Assembly: GCA_903870275.1 (NCBI GenBank)
Contig: CAIQCK010000046.1
Span: 1 to 64,000, forward strand
Length of the DNA: 64,000 nucleotides
DNA from: an uncultured bacterium
GTDB taxonomy: Bacteria; Verrucomicrobiota; Verrucomicrobiia; CAIQCK01
Direction: 5' to 3'
Part shown: positions 1 to 7,183 of the stretch, piece after piece
How the letters are laid out: each line of letters opens with the position of its first letter
Numbering within the stretch: position 1 is the stretch's first letter
Program-made: the position numbers and the translations under genes
The notes under the pieces: model-generated
Told to the model about the DNA's origin: nothing
The model's database searches: none
The model's input: only the letters and a program-made list of their open reading frames with translations

Positions 1-59
1 ATGTAGAATTGCTCGGAGTTCTTGCGGCGGATGCATTGGACTTTAGTTGGGTAACCCAT
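1..59 (-). CDS. Possible N-terminus of a transposase (partial, runs off left edge)
   Basis: The reverse strand has an ATG at 59 opening an unbroken frame to the window edge. The 19 visible residues include K-V-Q-C-I-R-R-K then N-S-E-Q-F-Y. I recall a similar basic opening (KVQxIxRKxSEQxY) at the start of IS4-like transposases in Verrucomicrobia and Planctomycetes, but 19 residues cannot settle this. An 18-bp perfect palindrome lies just upstream. Without the sequence to the left the gene could equally be a hypothetical protein or a chance frame. Confidence 0.3.
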   Translation of the reverse strand, partial: MGYPTKVQCIRRKNSEQFY

Positions 60-71
60 GATGGGACTGTA

Positions 72-89
72 TCTAGTTATATAACTAGA
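72..89. repeat. 18-bp perfect AT-rich palindrome
   Basis: The sequence TCTAGTTATATAACTAGA is its own reverse complement. It sits 13 bp upstream of the putative start codon at 59 on the minus strand, so it could be an operator or part of a mobile-element end. The surrounding 60-120 bases are visibly more AT-rich than the rest of the window. Confidence 0.45.
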
Positions 90-139
90 AATCAAGCTAA
101 AAAATAAACTCTTTCCCATAGTCAGGGCCAAACTCCAGT

Positions 140-166
140 CCCTCTCCCCATCCGATGGGGAGAGGG
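140..166. repeat. Dispersed palindromic repeat (CCCTCTCCCC type)
   Basis: Two perfectly complementary 13-bp arms, CCCTCTCCCCATC and GATGGGGAGAGGG, are separated by one base. They are followed by GCAAGGGTGAGGGG, which matches a short interspersed repeat common in many bacterial genomes. It lies in the gene-free 60-227 stretch, 62 bases beyond the stop codon of the esterase-like gene, where it may act as a transcript-end hairpin. No gene is seen in 60-227. Confidence 0.6.
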
Positions 167-227
167 CAAGGGTGAGGGGCCGCGGCGACGGCATGGATAC
201 GGCTCAGCGTTCCGTTCCCGAAGCCGG

Positions 228-1319
228 CTACTTTTTCAACACGCTATCAATAAACTTATACGACGCCTCGCGCGCTTCGATCGGAAAACCGTGCTTGCCC
301 GGCGGATAGACCGCCACGATCCCGTCCGCGACACCGAGGAGCTTGTACACCTGCGCCGCCGCTTCCACGCATCGCCGCGCGCTCTCGACGCGGAAGTTGT
401 CGTCGTTCAACGGCGCGTGCACATACAAATGCCGCGGCGCCAGCGCGGCCAGCACTTCGGGGAAATCGAACGGCATCTTCTTCGGGTCTTTGCCAAAGAC
501 ATCCTGGATGCGCATCATGTATCGTGGCTGGCACCATCCGCTCAGGTCGCCACCCTTGTAGTCGTTGAACGAATCGAAACCGGAACTCGACACCATCACC
601 TTCAGCCGCGGATCGAACACGCCGGCGAAGAGCGAGTTGTGCCCGCCGAGCGAGACGCCCACGCAGCCGATCCGCTCCGGGTCCACCTCCAGCAACGACT
701 GGAGCAGGTCCACCGCGCGCATGTGGTTCCAGATGCCCATCATCGTCCCGCTTGCAAAGCCCGCCGCCGCCGGGTCGGTCTGGTTCTCGCCGAGCAGCGT
801 GTAGTCCGGCGCGATGGTCACGTAACCGCGCTCGGCCAGTTCCAGCGTGTAGCGCGGATAATCCGCGCCGAGGCCCGCCGTCCGGCCGCGTGAGCCGCTG
901 GTGCCGTGCAGGCAGAGCATCGCCGGCGCGCGCCCCTTCAACCCGTGCGGAATTAGCAGATACGCCGGCACGCGATAATCCTTCGTCGCGGCATACGTGA
1001 TCTTCTTCCGCGTCAGCGTCGGCAACTCTTCCGTCTGCACGACTTGCACGTCCAGCGGCACGCGCCGGTCCGCCGCGGGCAACGGCCCCATCACCAACCC
1101 CATGTTGGCCAGGATATGCTCCCGCCGCCGCTGCCAATCCCGCGCGTTCGTCACCGGATGCTCCGCCCCCTGCGCGTCGCGCCACACCATCAACTTCATC
1201 TTGTCGGGATAAAAAGGAGGAGGGGAGTGTTTCGCAGAATCACTCTCCGAGGCGAGCGCCGCTGGTCCGAGGGTGACCAAGAGGAGAGTGACGAGGATTC
1301 GTGAGCATGAGCGGTTCAT
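228..1319 (-). CDS. Exported alpha/beta hydrolase, acetylxylan-esterase / dienelactone-hydrolase-like
   Basis: A 363-residue protein with a signal peptide of about 20 residues (basic MNRSCSR start, then a hydrophobic run ending near ALA-SE). The ATG at 1319 was chosen because it puts this signal at the N-terminus; longer in-frame extensions do not look coding. The core is an alpha/beta hydrolase: the nucleophile elbow G-V-S-L-G-G has Ser223, and K-H-G at His343 fits the catalytic histidine. A G-x-S-x-G elbow in an exported protein of this size is typical of AXE1/DLH-type enzymes that Verrucomicrobiota use to remove acetyl groups from glycans. Substrate is not visible. It points away from the ABC genes and stands alone, though a xylanase and other glycosidases lie elsewhere in the window. 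Confidence 0.75.
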   Translation of the reverse strand: MNRSCSRILVTLLLVTLGPAALASESDSAKHSPPPFYPDKMKLMVWRDAQGAEHPVTNARDWQRRREHILANMGLVMGPLPAADRRVPLDVQVVQTEELPTLTRKKITYAATKDYRVPAYLLIPHGLKGRAPAMLCLHGTSGSRGRTAGLGADYPRYTLELAERGYVTIAPDYTLLGENQTDPAAAGFASGTMMGIWNHMRAVDLLQSLLEVDPERIGCVGVSLGGHNSLFAGVFDPRLKVMVSSSGFDSFNDYKGGDLSGWCQPRYMMRIQDVFGKDPKKMPFDFPEVLAALAPRHLYVHAPLNDDNFRVESARRCVEAAAQVYKLLGVADGIVAVYPPGKHGFPIEAREASYKFIDSVLKK

Positions 1320-1356
1320 GCTTTCGATTTGCCAGAAGCACGAGAACCAGGTTTCG

Positions 1357-1761
1357 TCAGGCCACGCGTTTTGCATATTTCTCCCGATACCAAAGCCAGA
1401 GGCTGCCCAGGCCAAAGCCGAGAATCCATGGCGGCGCGATGAATAAGCTGATGGAAAGCAGGTATCTCAGATTGAACAGCTCAAATATCTCGCCCCACGT
1501 GAAGCCGGAGAAATAAGAAATGATCATGAGCGTGACAGCCTCGGCTGCCAGCAAGCCAAGGACGAATTCTGCGGCTCGCCAGCGGTTCTTTATTCGCAGG
1601 ACGGCTGCCAGCACCAAGATAAGAAAAGCCATCTTCGTTCCCTGCGGGCGAAAGTCGCTTACACCCGCGCCTTCCCACAGAGGAGGAGTGAAGATGGCTA
1701 TGACCGCGCACAAGAATATCCCGAGCGCAGCCATCGAAGCGCGGATGAGGCAGGTTTTCAT
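1357..1761 (-). CDS. Small four-helix membrane protein of unknown function
   Basis: 134 residues with about four hydrophobic segments (near 9-25, 43-57, 64-84 and 101-126) and a basic C-terminal tail (W-Y-R-E-K-Y-A-K-R). No family is recognised. It ends 37 bases upstream of the esterase-like gene on the same strand, so the two may share a transcript. It is divergent from the ABC transporter genes across a 182-bp gap. The regular hydrophobic pattern and lack of a competing frame support a real gene, but I infer no function. Confidence 0.55.
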   Translation of the reverse strand: MKTCLIRASMAALGIFLCAVIAIFTPPLWEGAGVSDFRPQGTKMAFLILVLAAVLRIKNRWRAAEFVLGLLAAEAVTLMIISYFSGFTWGEIFELFNLRYLLSISLFIAPPWILGFGLGSLWLWYREKYAKRVA

Positions 1762-1943
1762 GGCAATCGCCTCCTGACGTCTTCCAAGTTATACGATGTC
1801 ACGGTCTTCGTTGGTTTGCTGTGACAGGGCGGAGAATGCGCCCGCCTCCCGGCTGTTGCAAACGGATTCTTCCCTTCAATTCTGCCGTGCAGCCGCGCCA
1901 AGAATCGTTGCGGCGGGGCGGCGCGCGTGCTAGTTATGCGCTG

Positions 1944-2645
1944 ATGGCTGCCACCGATTCCGCCAACACTTCCGGCCTCAGCGCGACCAATCTGACGCGC
2001 GACTATCCGACGCGCGCCGAGCCGTTGCGCATCCTGCGCGGCGTCAACCTCTCGCTCGCCCGCGGCGACGCGCTCGCCGTCACGGGACCGTCCGGGTCGG
2101 GCAAGAGCACGCTGCTGCACATCTTCGGCGCGCTCGACCGGCCAACCGGCGGCGAGGTGCTCATCAACGGCCGCAATCCGTTCGCGCTGCCGGAGCCGGA
2201 ACTGGCCGCGTTCCGCAACCGCGAGATCGGCTTCGTGTTCCAGGAGCATTACCTGTTGCCGCAATGCTCCGTGCTGGAGAACGTCCTCATCCCAACCATC
2301 GTCGCGCCCGACGCGGGCGCCGCCGTCGCGGAACGCGCGCGGATGCTGCTCGACCGCGTCGGCCTCGCGCGCCGGCTCGATCATCGCCCGGCGGAACTCT
2401 CCGGCGGTGAGCGCCAGCGCGTCGCCATCGTCCGCGCGCTCATCAACCGGCCCACGTTGCTGCTCTGCGACGAGCCAACCGGCAACCTCGACCGCGTCAC
2501 CGCCCGTTCCGTGGCCGACGTGATTTTGGAAATGGCGAAAGCCGAAAACGCCACACTCATCGTGGTGACGCACAGTGCCGAGCTGGCCGCGCGGCTGCCA
2601 AAGCGGATGGAGCTCGAAGAAGGAAAGCTGGAGCCGGCGAAGTGA
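1944..2645 (+). CDS. ABC transporter ATP-binding protein, LolD/MacB family
   Basis: 233 residues from the ATG at 1944; an upstream in-frame ATG at 1821 would add an unlikely Arg-rich extension. The Walker A is G-P-S-G-S-G-K-S-T, the Q-loop region reads V-F-Q-E-H-Y-L-L-P, the signature is L-S-G-G-E-R-Q-R-V, Walker B is L-L-L-C-D-E-P-T-G-N-L-D, and the switch histidine is in V-V-T-H-S. D-E-P-T-G-N-L-D is typical of the MacB/LolD/FtsE class, whose ATPases drive FtsX-type permeases acting on lipoproteins, peptides or envelope proteins rather than classical import. The following gene is such a permease, 142 bp downstream on the same strand, so the pair forms one transporter. Cargo is unknown. Confidence 0.93.
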   Translation: MAATDSANTSGLSATNLTRDYPTRAEPLRILRGVNLSLARGDALAVTGPSGSGKSTLLHIFGALDRPTGGEVLINGRNPFALPEPELAAFRNREIGFVFQEHYLLPQCSVLENVLIPTIVAPDAGAAVAERARMLLDRVGLARRLDHRPAELSGGERQRVAIVRALINRPTLLLCDEPTGNLDRVTARSVADVILEMAKAENATLIVVTHSAELAARLPKRMELEEGKLEPAK

Positions 2646-2649
2646 AGGA

Positions 2650-2776
2650 AATTGGAGTCATGGAGTGTCGGAGTCATGTGGTGACACAAATTGCCGTCCA
2701 AGACTCCAATACTCCAGCACTCCACTACTCCATTTCCCCATTACTCCATTTCTCCAACACTCCATTACTCCGTTGC
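2650..2776. repeat. Dispersed ACTCC-type repeat between the two ABC genes
   Basis: The 142-bp spacer starts with GGAGT motifs (2654-2675) and continues with many ACTCC/ACTCCA units spaced about 8-9 bases apart (2703-2770). The two halves are partly complementary and could fold as a long imperfect hairpin. A related ACTCCA run lies at 37765-37800 next to another gene end. This matches a widely dispersed low-complexity family in some bacterial genomes that yields spurious ORFs with a W-S-I-G-V-L theme. Confidence 0.6.
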
Positions 2777-2787
2777 CCCTTGCCGCC

Positions 2788-5700
2788 ATGAACCTCCGCA
2801 CACTTTTTCTTCGCAGCCTCCGCCACCACTGGCGCAGCCTGCTGGCCGTCAGCCTCGGCGCGGCTGTCGGCACCGCCGTGCTCACCGGCTCGCTCATCGT
2901 CGGCGATTCGGTCCGCGCGAGCCTGCGCGACCTGACTCTGGAGCGGCTCGGCCGCGTGGACTGCGCGCTGGTGGCGGCGCGGCTTTTTCGCGACCAACTC
3001 GCCGCCGATCTCGACGCCGCGCCGGCCATCCTGCTCCGCGGCAGCGCGATGACCGACAACGCGCGCGCCGGGCAGGTCAACGTGCTCGGCGTGGACGACC
3101 GTTTCTGGAAACTCGCCCTCCATCCGCCCGCGACGCAGCCGCGCGAGGGCGAAGTGCTGCTGAATGAAACGCTCGCGCGGGAACTGGACGCCAGGGCCGG
3201 CAGCCGCGTCCTGTTGCGATTTGAGAAGCCGTCCGCCGTGCCGCGCGATTCCGTCATGGGCCGGCGCAGCGAAGTGGTGGCGACGGTTCCGCTGACGGTG
3301 GCGGCGGTGATTCCATCGAGCGGCGTCGGCCGGTTCGGCTTGCAGGCGAACCAGCAACTCCCGCGCAACGCTTTCGTGCCGCTGGCCACGCTCCAGCGCG
3401 CGCTCAAGCTTGCGGGCCGCGCCAACGCGATGGTGGCGCGAGCTTCCAGCTTGCGGAGTGATCATGATTCGCAAGCTGGAAGCTTGCGCCACCCTACCGC
3501 GGCGCTCCAGACGCGGCTCCAGCAAGCACTGACGCTCGCCGACCTCGACCTGCAACTGCGCGTTCACGCCGCGCGCGGCTGCGTCTCGCTCGAAAGCGGC
3601 CGGATGATTCTGGAGCCGGCTATCGCCAACGCCGCGCTCGCAGCCACTGCCGACCTCGGCATCCCCGCCGCGCCGACACTGACATATCTGGCGAACACCA
3701 TCGCCGTCGGTTCGCGGGAGATTCCGTATTCGACCGTCGCCGCTTTCGATTTCAAATCGCCAATCGCCAATCCCGAATCCCGAATCCCGAATCCCGAATC
3801 TCAAGATCTCAAATCTCAAATTTTAAATCTCAAATCCCAGAATCCCCTCGGCGCGTTGCGCCTGACGAGCGGCGAGCCGGCGCTGGCGCTTGGTGACGAC
3901 GAGATTCTCCTGAACGAATGGGCCGCGACGGACCTCGCGGCGAAGCCCGGCGACGCGGTGCGTCTCGCCTACTACGCCGCGGACGCGCAGGGGCAACTGA
4001 ACACGGCGGAACACACATTCAAGCTTGCGGGCGTCGTCACGCTCACCGGCGCGGCGGCCGACCCGACGCTCACGCCGGAGTATCCCGGCATCTCGGACGC
4101 GAAGACGATGGCAGACTGGGATCCGCCGTTTCCGGTGGACCTCAAGCACGTGCGGCCGAAGGACGAAGCCTACTGGAACGAGCGCCGCGCGACGCCGAAG
4201 GCGTTTGTCTCGCTCGCCACCGGCCAGCGGTTGTGGTCGAGCCGGTTCGGCAATCTCACCGCCATTCGTCTCGCGCCGGCCGGGAGCGCGGGCGTCCCGC
4301 CCGCCGAAGCGGACTTACGGAAAACAGCGGCGCTTTTCGAGAAAAAACTTCTGGCTTCCCTCACACCCGATCAACTCGGCTTGCAATTCCAGCCCGTGAA
4401 GGAGCAGGGCCTGCGCTCGGCGGCGGGCGCGACGGATTTCGGCCAGTTGTTTTTCGGCTTCAGCTTCTTCCTCATCGTGTCGGCGGCGATGCTCGTGGCG
4501 CTGCTGTTCCGGCTCGGCGTCGAACGCCGCGCGAAGGAGATCGGCATTCTGCTCGCGACCGGGTTTCCCGTGCGCGTGGTGCGGCGGCTGTTGCTGCTCG
4601 AAGCCTGTGCCGTCGCCGTCGCGGGCGGTGCGCTGGGCGTGCCCGGCGCGGTGGCGTATGGGGCGCTGATGATTGCCGGGTTGCGCACGTGGTGGCTGCC
4701 GGCGGTCGGCACGCCGTTCCTGCATCTCGCGCTGACCGGCGGCTCGCTCGCCGTGGGTTGCGCGGGCGGCGTCATCGTGGCGCTGGTATCGGTCTGGCGG
4801 ACCACGCGCTCGCTGCGGCGGCACGCCCCGGTGATGCTGCTCGCGGGGAAATTTGCCGGCGAGGAAACGCCCGCGGCCGGCGCGCGGGCCGCGCGACGGC
4901 GCTGGTATGTGGCGGGCGCGGCCTTGCTGGCGGCGGTGGCGTCCCTCGCCGCGTCGGCGGGCGGCGGCGCGGAGCAGGCGGCGATGGGATTTTTCGGCGG
5001 CGGCGCGGCGTTGCTCGTGGCAGCGCTGGCGTTTGTGGACGGCTGGTTCCGCCGCGAGCCGGCATCGTCCACAACCGTTGACGCGGCGCATCCGCCGCGC
5101 GCGCGCCGGGTGGCGTGGCTCGGCATCCGCAACGGCGCGCGGCATCCGGGCCGCAGTGTGCTGACGGCGGGGTTGGTGGCGTCGGCGACGTTCCTGGTCA
5201 TGGCGGTGACGGCGTTTCACCAGACGTCGGGCGGCGGCGCGCCGGAGAAATCCTCCGGCGACGGCGGCTTCCTGCTCGTGGCGGAATCGGACGTGCCGCT
5301 GCACCACGACTTGAACACGCCGAAAGGCCGCGAGGCGCTTGGCATGTCGTCGGCCGCCGCGGCGCTCACGGGCGTGCGCGTCACGCCGCTGCGGCTGCGG
5401 CCGGGCGACGACGCGAGCTGCCTGAACCTCTACGCGCCGGAACGGCCGCGCATCCTCGGCGCGACCGACGCGATGATCGAACGCGGCGGGTTCCGCTTCG
5501 AGGCGACGCTGGCCGAAACCGCCGCCGAAAAAGCAAACCCGTGGCTGCTGCTGCGGCGCGACTTCGGCCCCGGCGTGGTTCCGGTGTTCGGCGACGCCAA
5601 CACCGCGCAGTGGATTCTGCATCGCGGCCTCGGTGAAGACTTCGTCATCACCGACGAACACGGCGCGCCGGTGCGGTTGCGCTTCGTCGGCCTGCTCAGC

Positions 5701-6291
5701 GGCAGCATTTTCCAGAGCGAGCTGGTGATGGCGGAATCACATTTCCTAAAACTGTTCCCGAGCCAGAGCGGCTACGGCTTTTTCCTGATCGAAGCGCCGG
5801 TGAAGCGCGGGCGGGCGGTGTCGCAAACGCTGGCGGAGGCATTGAACGATTACGGTTTCAACGTCACGCCGACGGCGGAGCGGCTGGCGTCGTTCGCGGT
5901 GATCGAGAACACCTACCTCGCGACCTTCCAGATGCTCGGCGGGCTGGGCCTGGTGCTCGGCACGCTGGGGCTGGGCGCGATCCTGCTGCGCAACGTGCTG
6001 GAGCGGCGCGGCGAGCTGGCGTTGCTGCGCGCGCTCGGCTTCCCGCAGCGGGCGCTGGCCGCGCTAGTGCTGGTGGAAAACGGCTTCCTGTTGCTGACCG
6101 GCCTGATCTGCGGCGCGGCGTGCGCGCTGCTGGCGGTGGCGCCTCACCTGGCGGCGCGCGCGGACGCGCTGCCGTGGGGCCAGCTTGCGGTAATGCTGGC
6201 GCTGGTCGTCGCCGCCGGACTCGGCTCGAGCGTGCTGGCAGTACGCGCGGCGTGGCGCGTGCCGATGCTCAGCGCATTGCGCGAAGAGTGA
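2788..6291 (+). CDS. Large FtsX/MacB-type ABC transporter permease
   Basis: 1167 residues from the ATG at 2788; the longer frame from 2575 runs back through the repeat spacer. A first membrane segment (about 15-35) is followed by a roughly 500-residue extracytoplasmic region. Then comes one FtsX core (three helices around 550-685, with E-R-R-A-K-E-I-G-I-L-L-A-T-G), a central pair of helices near 700-755, another helix near 795, a second extracytoplasmic domain, and a second FtsX core (about 1045-1160, with E-R-R-G-E-L-A-L-L-R-A-L-G). This is the duplicated layout of AttFGH/YbbP-like permeases. Three repeat elements interrupt the first extracytoplasmic region in frame (3432-3493, 3749-3846, 4276-4304). 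It pairs with the ATPase at 1944-2645. Confidence 0.9.
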   Translation: MNLRTLFLRSLRHHWRSLLAVSLGAAVGTAVLTGSLIVGDSVRASLRDLTLERLGRVDCALVAARLFRDQLAADLDAAPAILLRGSAMTDNARAGQVNVLGVDDRFWKLALHPPATQPREGEVLLNETLARELDARAGSRVLLRFEKPSAVPRDSVMGRRSEVVATVPLTVAAVIPSSGVGRFGLQANQQLPRNAFVPLATLQRALKLAGRANAMVARASSLRSDHDSQAGSLRHPTAALQTRLQQALTLADLDLQLRVHAARGCVSLESGRMILEPAIANAALAATADLGIPAAPTLTYLANTIAVGSREIPYSTVAAFDFKSPIANPESRIPNPESQDLKSQILNLKSQNPLGALRLTSGEPALALGDDEILLNEWAATDLAAKPGDAVRLAYYAADAQGQLNTAEHTFKLAGVVTLTGAAADPTLTPEYPGISDAKTMADWDPPFPVDLKHVRPKDEAYWNERRATPKAFVSLATGQRLWSSRFGNLTAIRLAPAGSAGVPPAEADLRKTAALFEKKLLASLTPDQLGLQFQPVKEQGLRSAAGATDFGQLFFGFSFFLIVSAAMLVALLFRLGVERRAKEIGILLATGFPVRVVRRLLLLEACAVAVAGGALGVPGAVAYGALMIAGLRTWWLPAVGTPFLHLALTGGSLAVGCAGGVIVALVSVWRTTRSLRRHAPVMLLAGKFAGEETPAAGARAARRRWYVAGAALLAAVASLAASAGGGAEQAAMGFFGGGAALLVAALAFVDGWFRREPASSTTVDAAHPPRARRVAWLGIRNGARHPGRSVLTAGLVASATFLVMAVTAFHQTSGGGAPEKSSGDGGFLLVAESDVPLHHDLNTPKGREALGMSSAAAALTGVRVTPLRLRPGDDASCLNLYAPERPRILGATDAMIERGGFRFEATLAETAAEKANPWLLLRRDFGPGVVPVFGDANTAQWILHRGLGEDFVITDEHGAPVRLRFVGLLSGSIFQSELVMAESHFLKLFPSQSGYGFFLIEAPVKRGRAVSQTLAEALNDYGFNVTPTAERLASFAVIENTYLATFQMLGGLGLVLGTLGLGAILLRNVLERRGELALLRALGFPQRALAALVLVENGFLLLTGLICGAACALLAVAPHLAARADALPWGQLAVMLALVVAAGLGSSVLAVRAAWRVPMLSALREE
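3432..3493. repeat. REP-like palindromic element inside the permease gene
   Basis: Two 24-bp arms (3432-3455 and 3470-3493) are reverse complements with one mismatch, around a 14-bp centre. The arms carry the AGCTTCCAGCTTGCG motif. The element is translated in frame (R-A-S-S-L-R-S-D-H-D-S-Q-A-G-S-L-R-H-P, about residues 219-237). The size and symmetry fit a REP/REPIN-type element that inserted without breaking the reading frame. Confidence 0.75.
3749..3846. repeat. Degenerate 7-bp tandem repeat inside the permease gene
   Basis: About fourteen 7-base units occur in a row: first AATCGCC/AATCCCG types, then AATCTCA types. Because three units equal 21 bases, the frame is kept and the protein gains a near-periodic I-P-N-P-E-S-(R/Q) then L-K-S-Q stretch (residues about 321-353). 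Base composition drops sharply to AT-rich here. No transposase or CRISPR-like spacer structure is present. Confidence 0.8.
4276..4304. repeat. GC-rich dispersed repeat inside the permease gene
   Basis: The segment contains GCGGGC (4288-4293) and its complement GCCCGC (4299-4304) around GTCCC, preceded by GCCGGGA. The translation reads A-G-S-A-G-V-P-P-A. I recall this string and its antisense G-G-T-P-A-L-P as a frequent product of an interspersed nucleotide repeat in Verrucomicrobiota. It is the third repeat type in the same extracytoplasmic domain. Confidence 0.55.
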
Positions 6292-6343
6292 GGAGTGTTT
6301 CAGCCGAACCGCCTTTCGGCGTCATTTGCGAATGCTCGAAAGT

Positions 6344-6359
6344 GTTGACGCGCGTCAAC
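6344..6359. promoter_or_regulatory. FNR/CRP-family-like operator upstream of hemerythrin
   Basis: GTTGACGCGCGTCAAC is a perfect 16-bp palindrome containing TTGAC-N4-GTCAA. That is the half-site spacing bound by FNR/FnrL/DNR-type regulators (TTGAY-N4-RTCAA). It is centred about 60 bp upstream of the hemerythrin start codon. A di-iron protein under oxygen or NO control would be coherent. Binding is inferred, not shown. Confidence 0.55.
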
Positions 6360-6411
6360 GCGGGAAATGCCAGCTCGTGCGACTGTTCTCCCAAGATTGG
6401 AGAACAAGAAC

Positions 6412-7017
6412 ATGAAACCGACAGACATATTGAGCAGCGAACACCGGGTGATCGAGCAGGTGCTGGATTGCCTCGAACACATCATCGCGGAAGCCAACGC
6501 CAACGGCAGGCTCGACGCGGCGTCCGCCCGGGACGCGATCAGCTTCTTCCGCACCTTCGCGGACCAGTGCCACCACGGGAAGGAGGAAACACATTTGTTT
6601 CCGGCGATGGAGGCGAAAGGTTTCCCGCGCGAAGGCGGCCCGACGGGCGTGATGCGCCACGAACACGAGACGGGACGCGGGTGCATCCGCGCCATGGACG
6701 GCGCGGTGGACGCGGCGGCGCACGGCGATTATGCGGCGTTGCAATTGTTCTCGCAGGCGGGCGAGGGATACATCGGCCTGCTTCGCCAGCACATCGAGAA
6801 GGAAGACCATTGCCTGTTCTCGATGGCCAACCAAGCCCTTGCCGACGAGGACCAGACCGAACTGATGGCGAAATTCGAGAAAGTCGAGGCCGAGGAAATG
6901 GGCCGCGGCACGCACGAGAAGTTCCTGGCGATTGCCGGGGCGCTGGCGGAAAAATACGGCGTGCCGCAGAAGGCCGCCGCTCACGCCGGACACGGCATGG
7001 CCTGCTGCCATCACTGA
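6412..7017 (+). CDS. Hemerythrin-domain protein
   Basis: 201 residues. Iron-ligand candidates have the HHE/hemerythrin spacing: H11 in S-S-E-H-R-V, then C-H-H-G-K-E-E-T-H-L-F, then R-H-E-H-E, and finally R-Q-H-I-E-K-E-D-H-C-L-F. Such cytoplasmic four-helix bundles bind a di-iron centre and sense or buffer oxygen, NO or iron. The tail ends in a His/Cys-rich segment (H-G-M-A-C-C-H-H) that could be a further metal site. The ATG at 6412 is preceded by AGAACAAGAA, a weak ribosome site. The gene follows the ABC permease by 120 bp but has its own palindromic operator candidate, so it is probably separately controlled. Confidence 0.9.
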   Translation: MKPTDILSSEHRVIEQVLDCLEHIIAEANANGRLDAASARDAISFFRTFADQCHHGKEETHLFPAMEAKGFPREGGPTGVMRHEHETGRGCIRAMDGAVDAAAHGDYAALQLFSQAGEGYIGLLRQHIEKEDHCLFSMANQALADEDQTELMAKFEKVEAEEMGRGTHEKFLAIAGALAEKYGVPQKAAAHAGHGMACCHH

Positions 7018-7183
7018 GTGGGAGGAAGTTCGCGGCGGCTTTGTCGGAAAGGCGCGGCGGATTTTAACGCAGAGGCGCTGAGGACTCAGGGAAGACAGCG
7101 ACTTTGCGTTTCTTTCCGCATCGTCTGTCTTGTTGCCCTGTAGCGGTGTTTCGTGTCATGATAAGCGCCGATTGGCAAACGTC

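Noticed and set aside
3749-3846. Short regularly spaced repeats resembling a CRISPR array
   Set aside because: Units are only 7 bp, contiguous, without spacers, and lie inside a coding frame; no cas genes are nearby.
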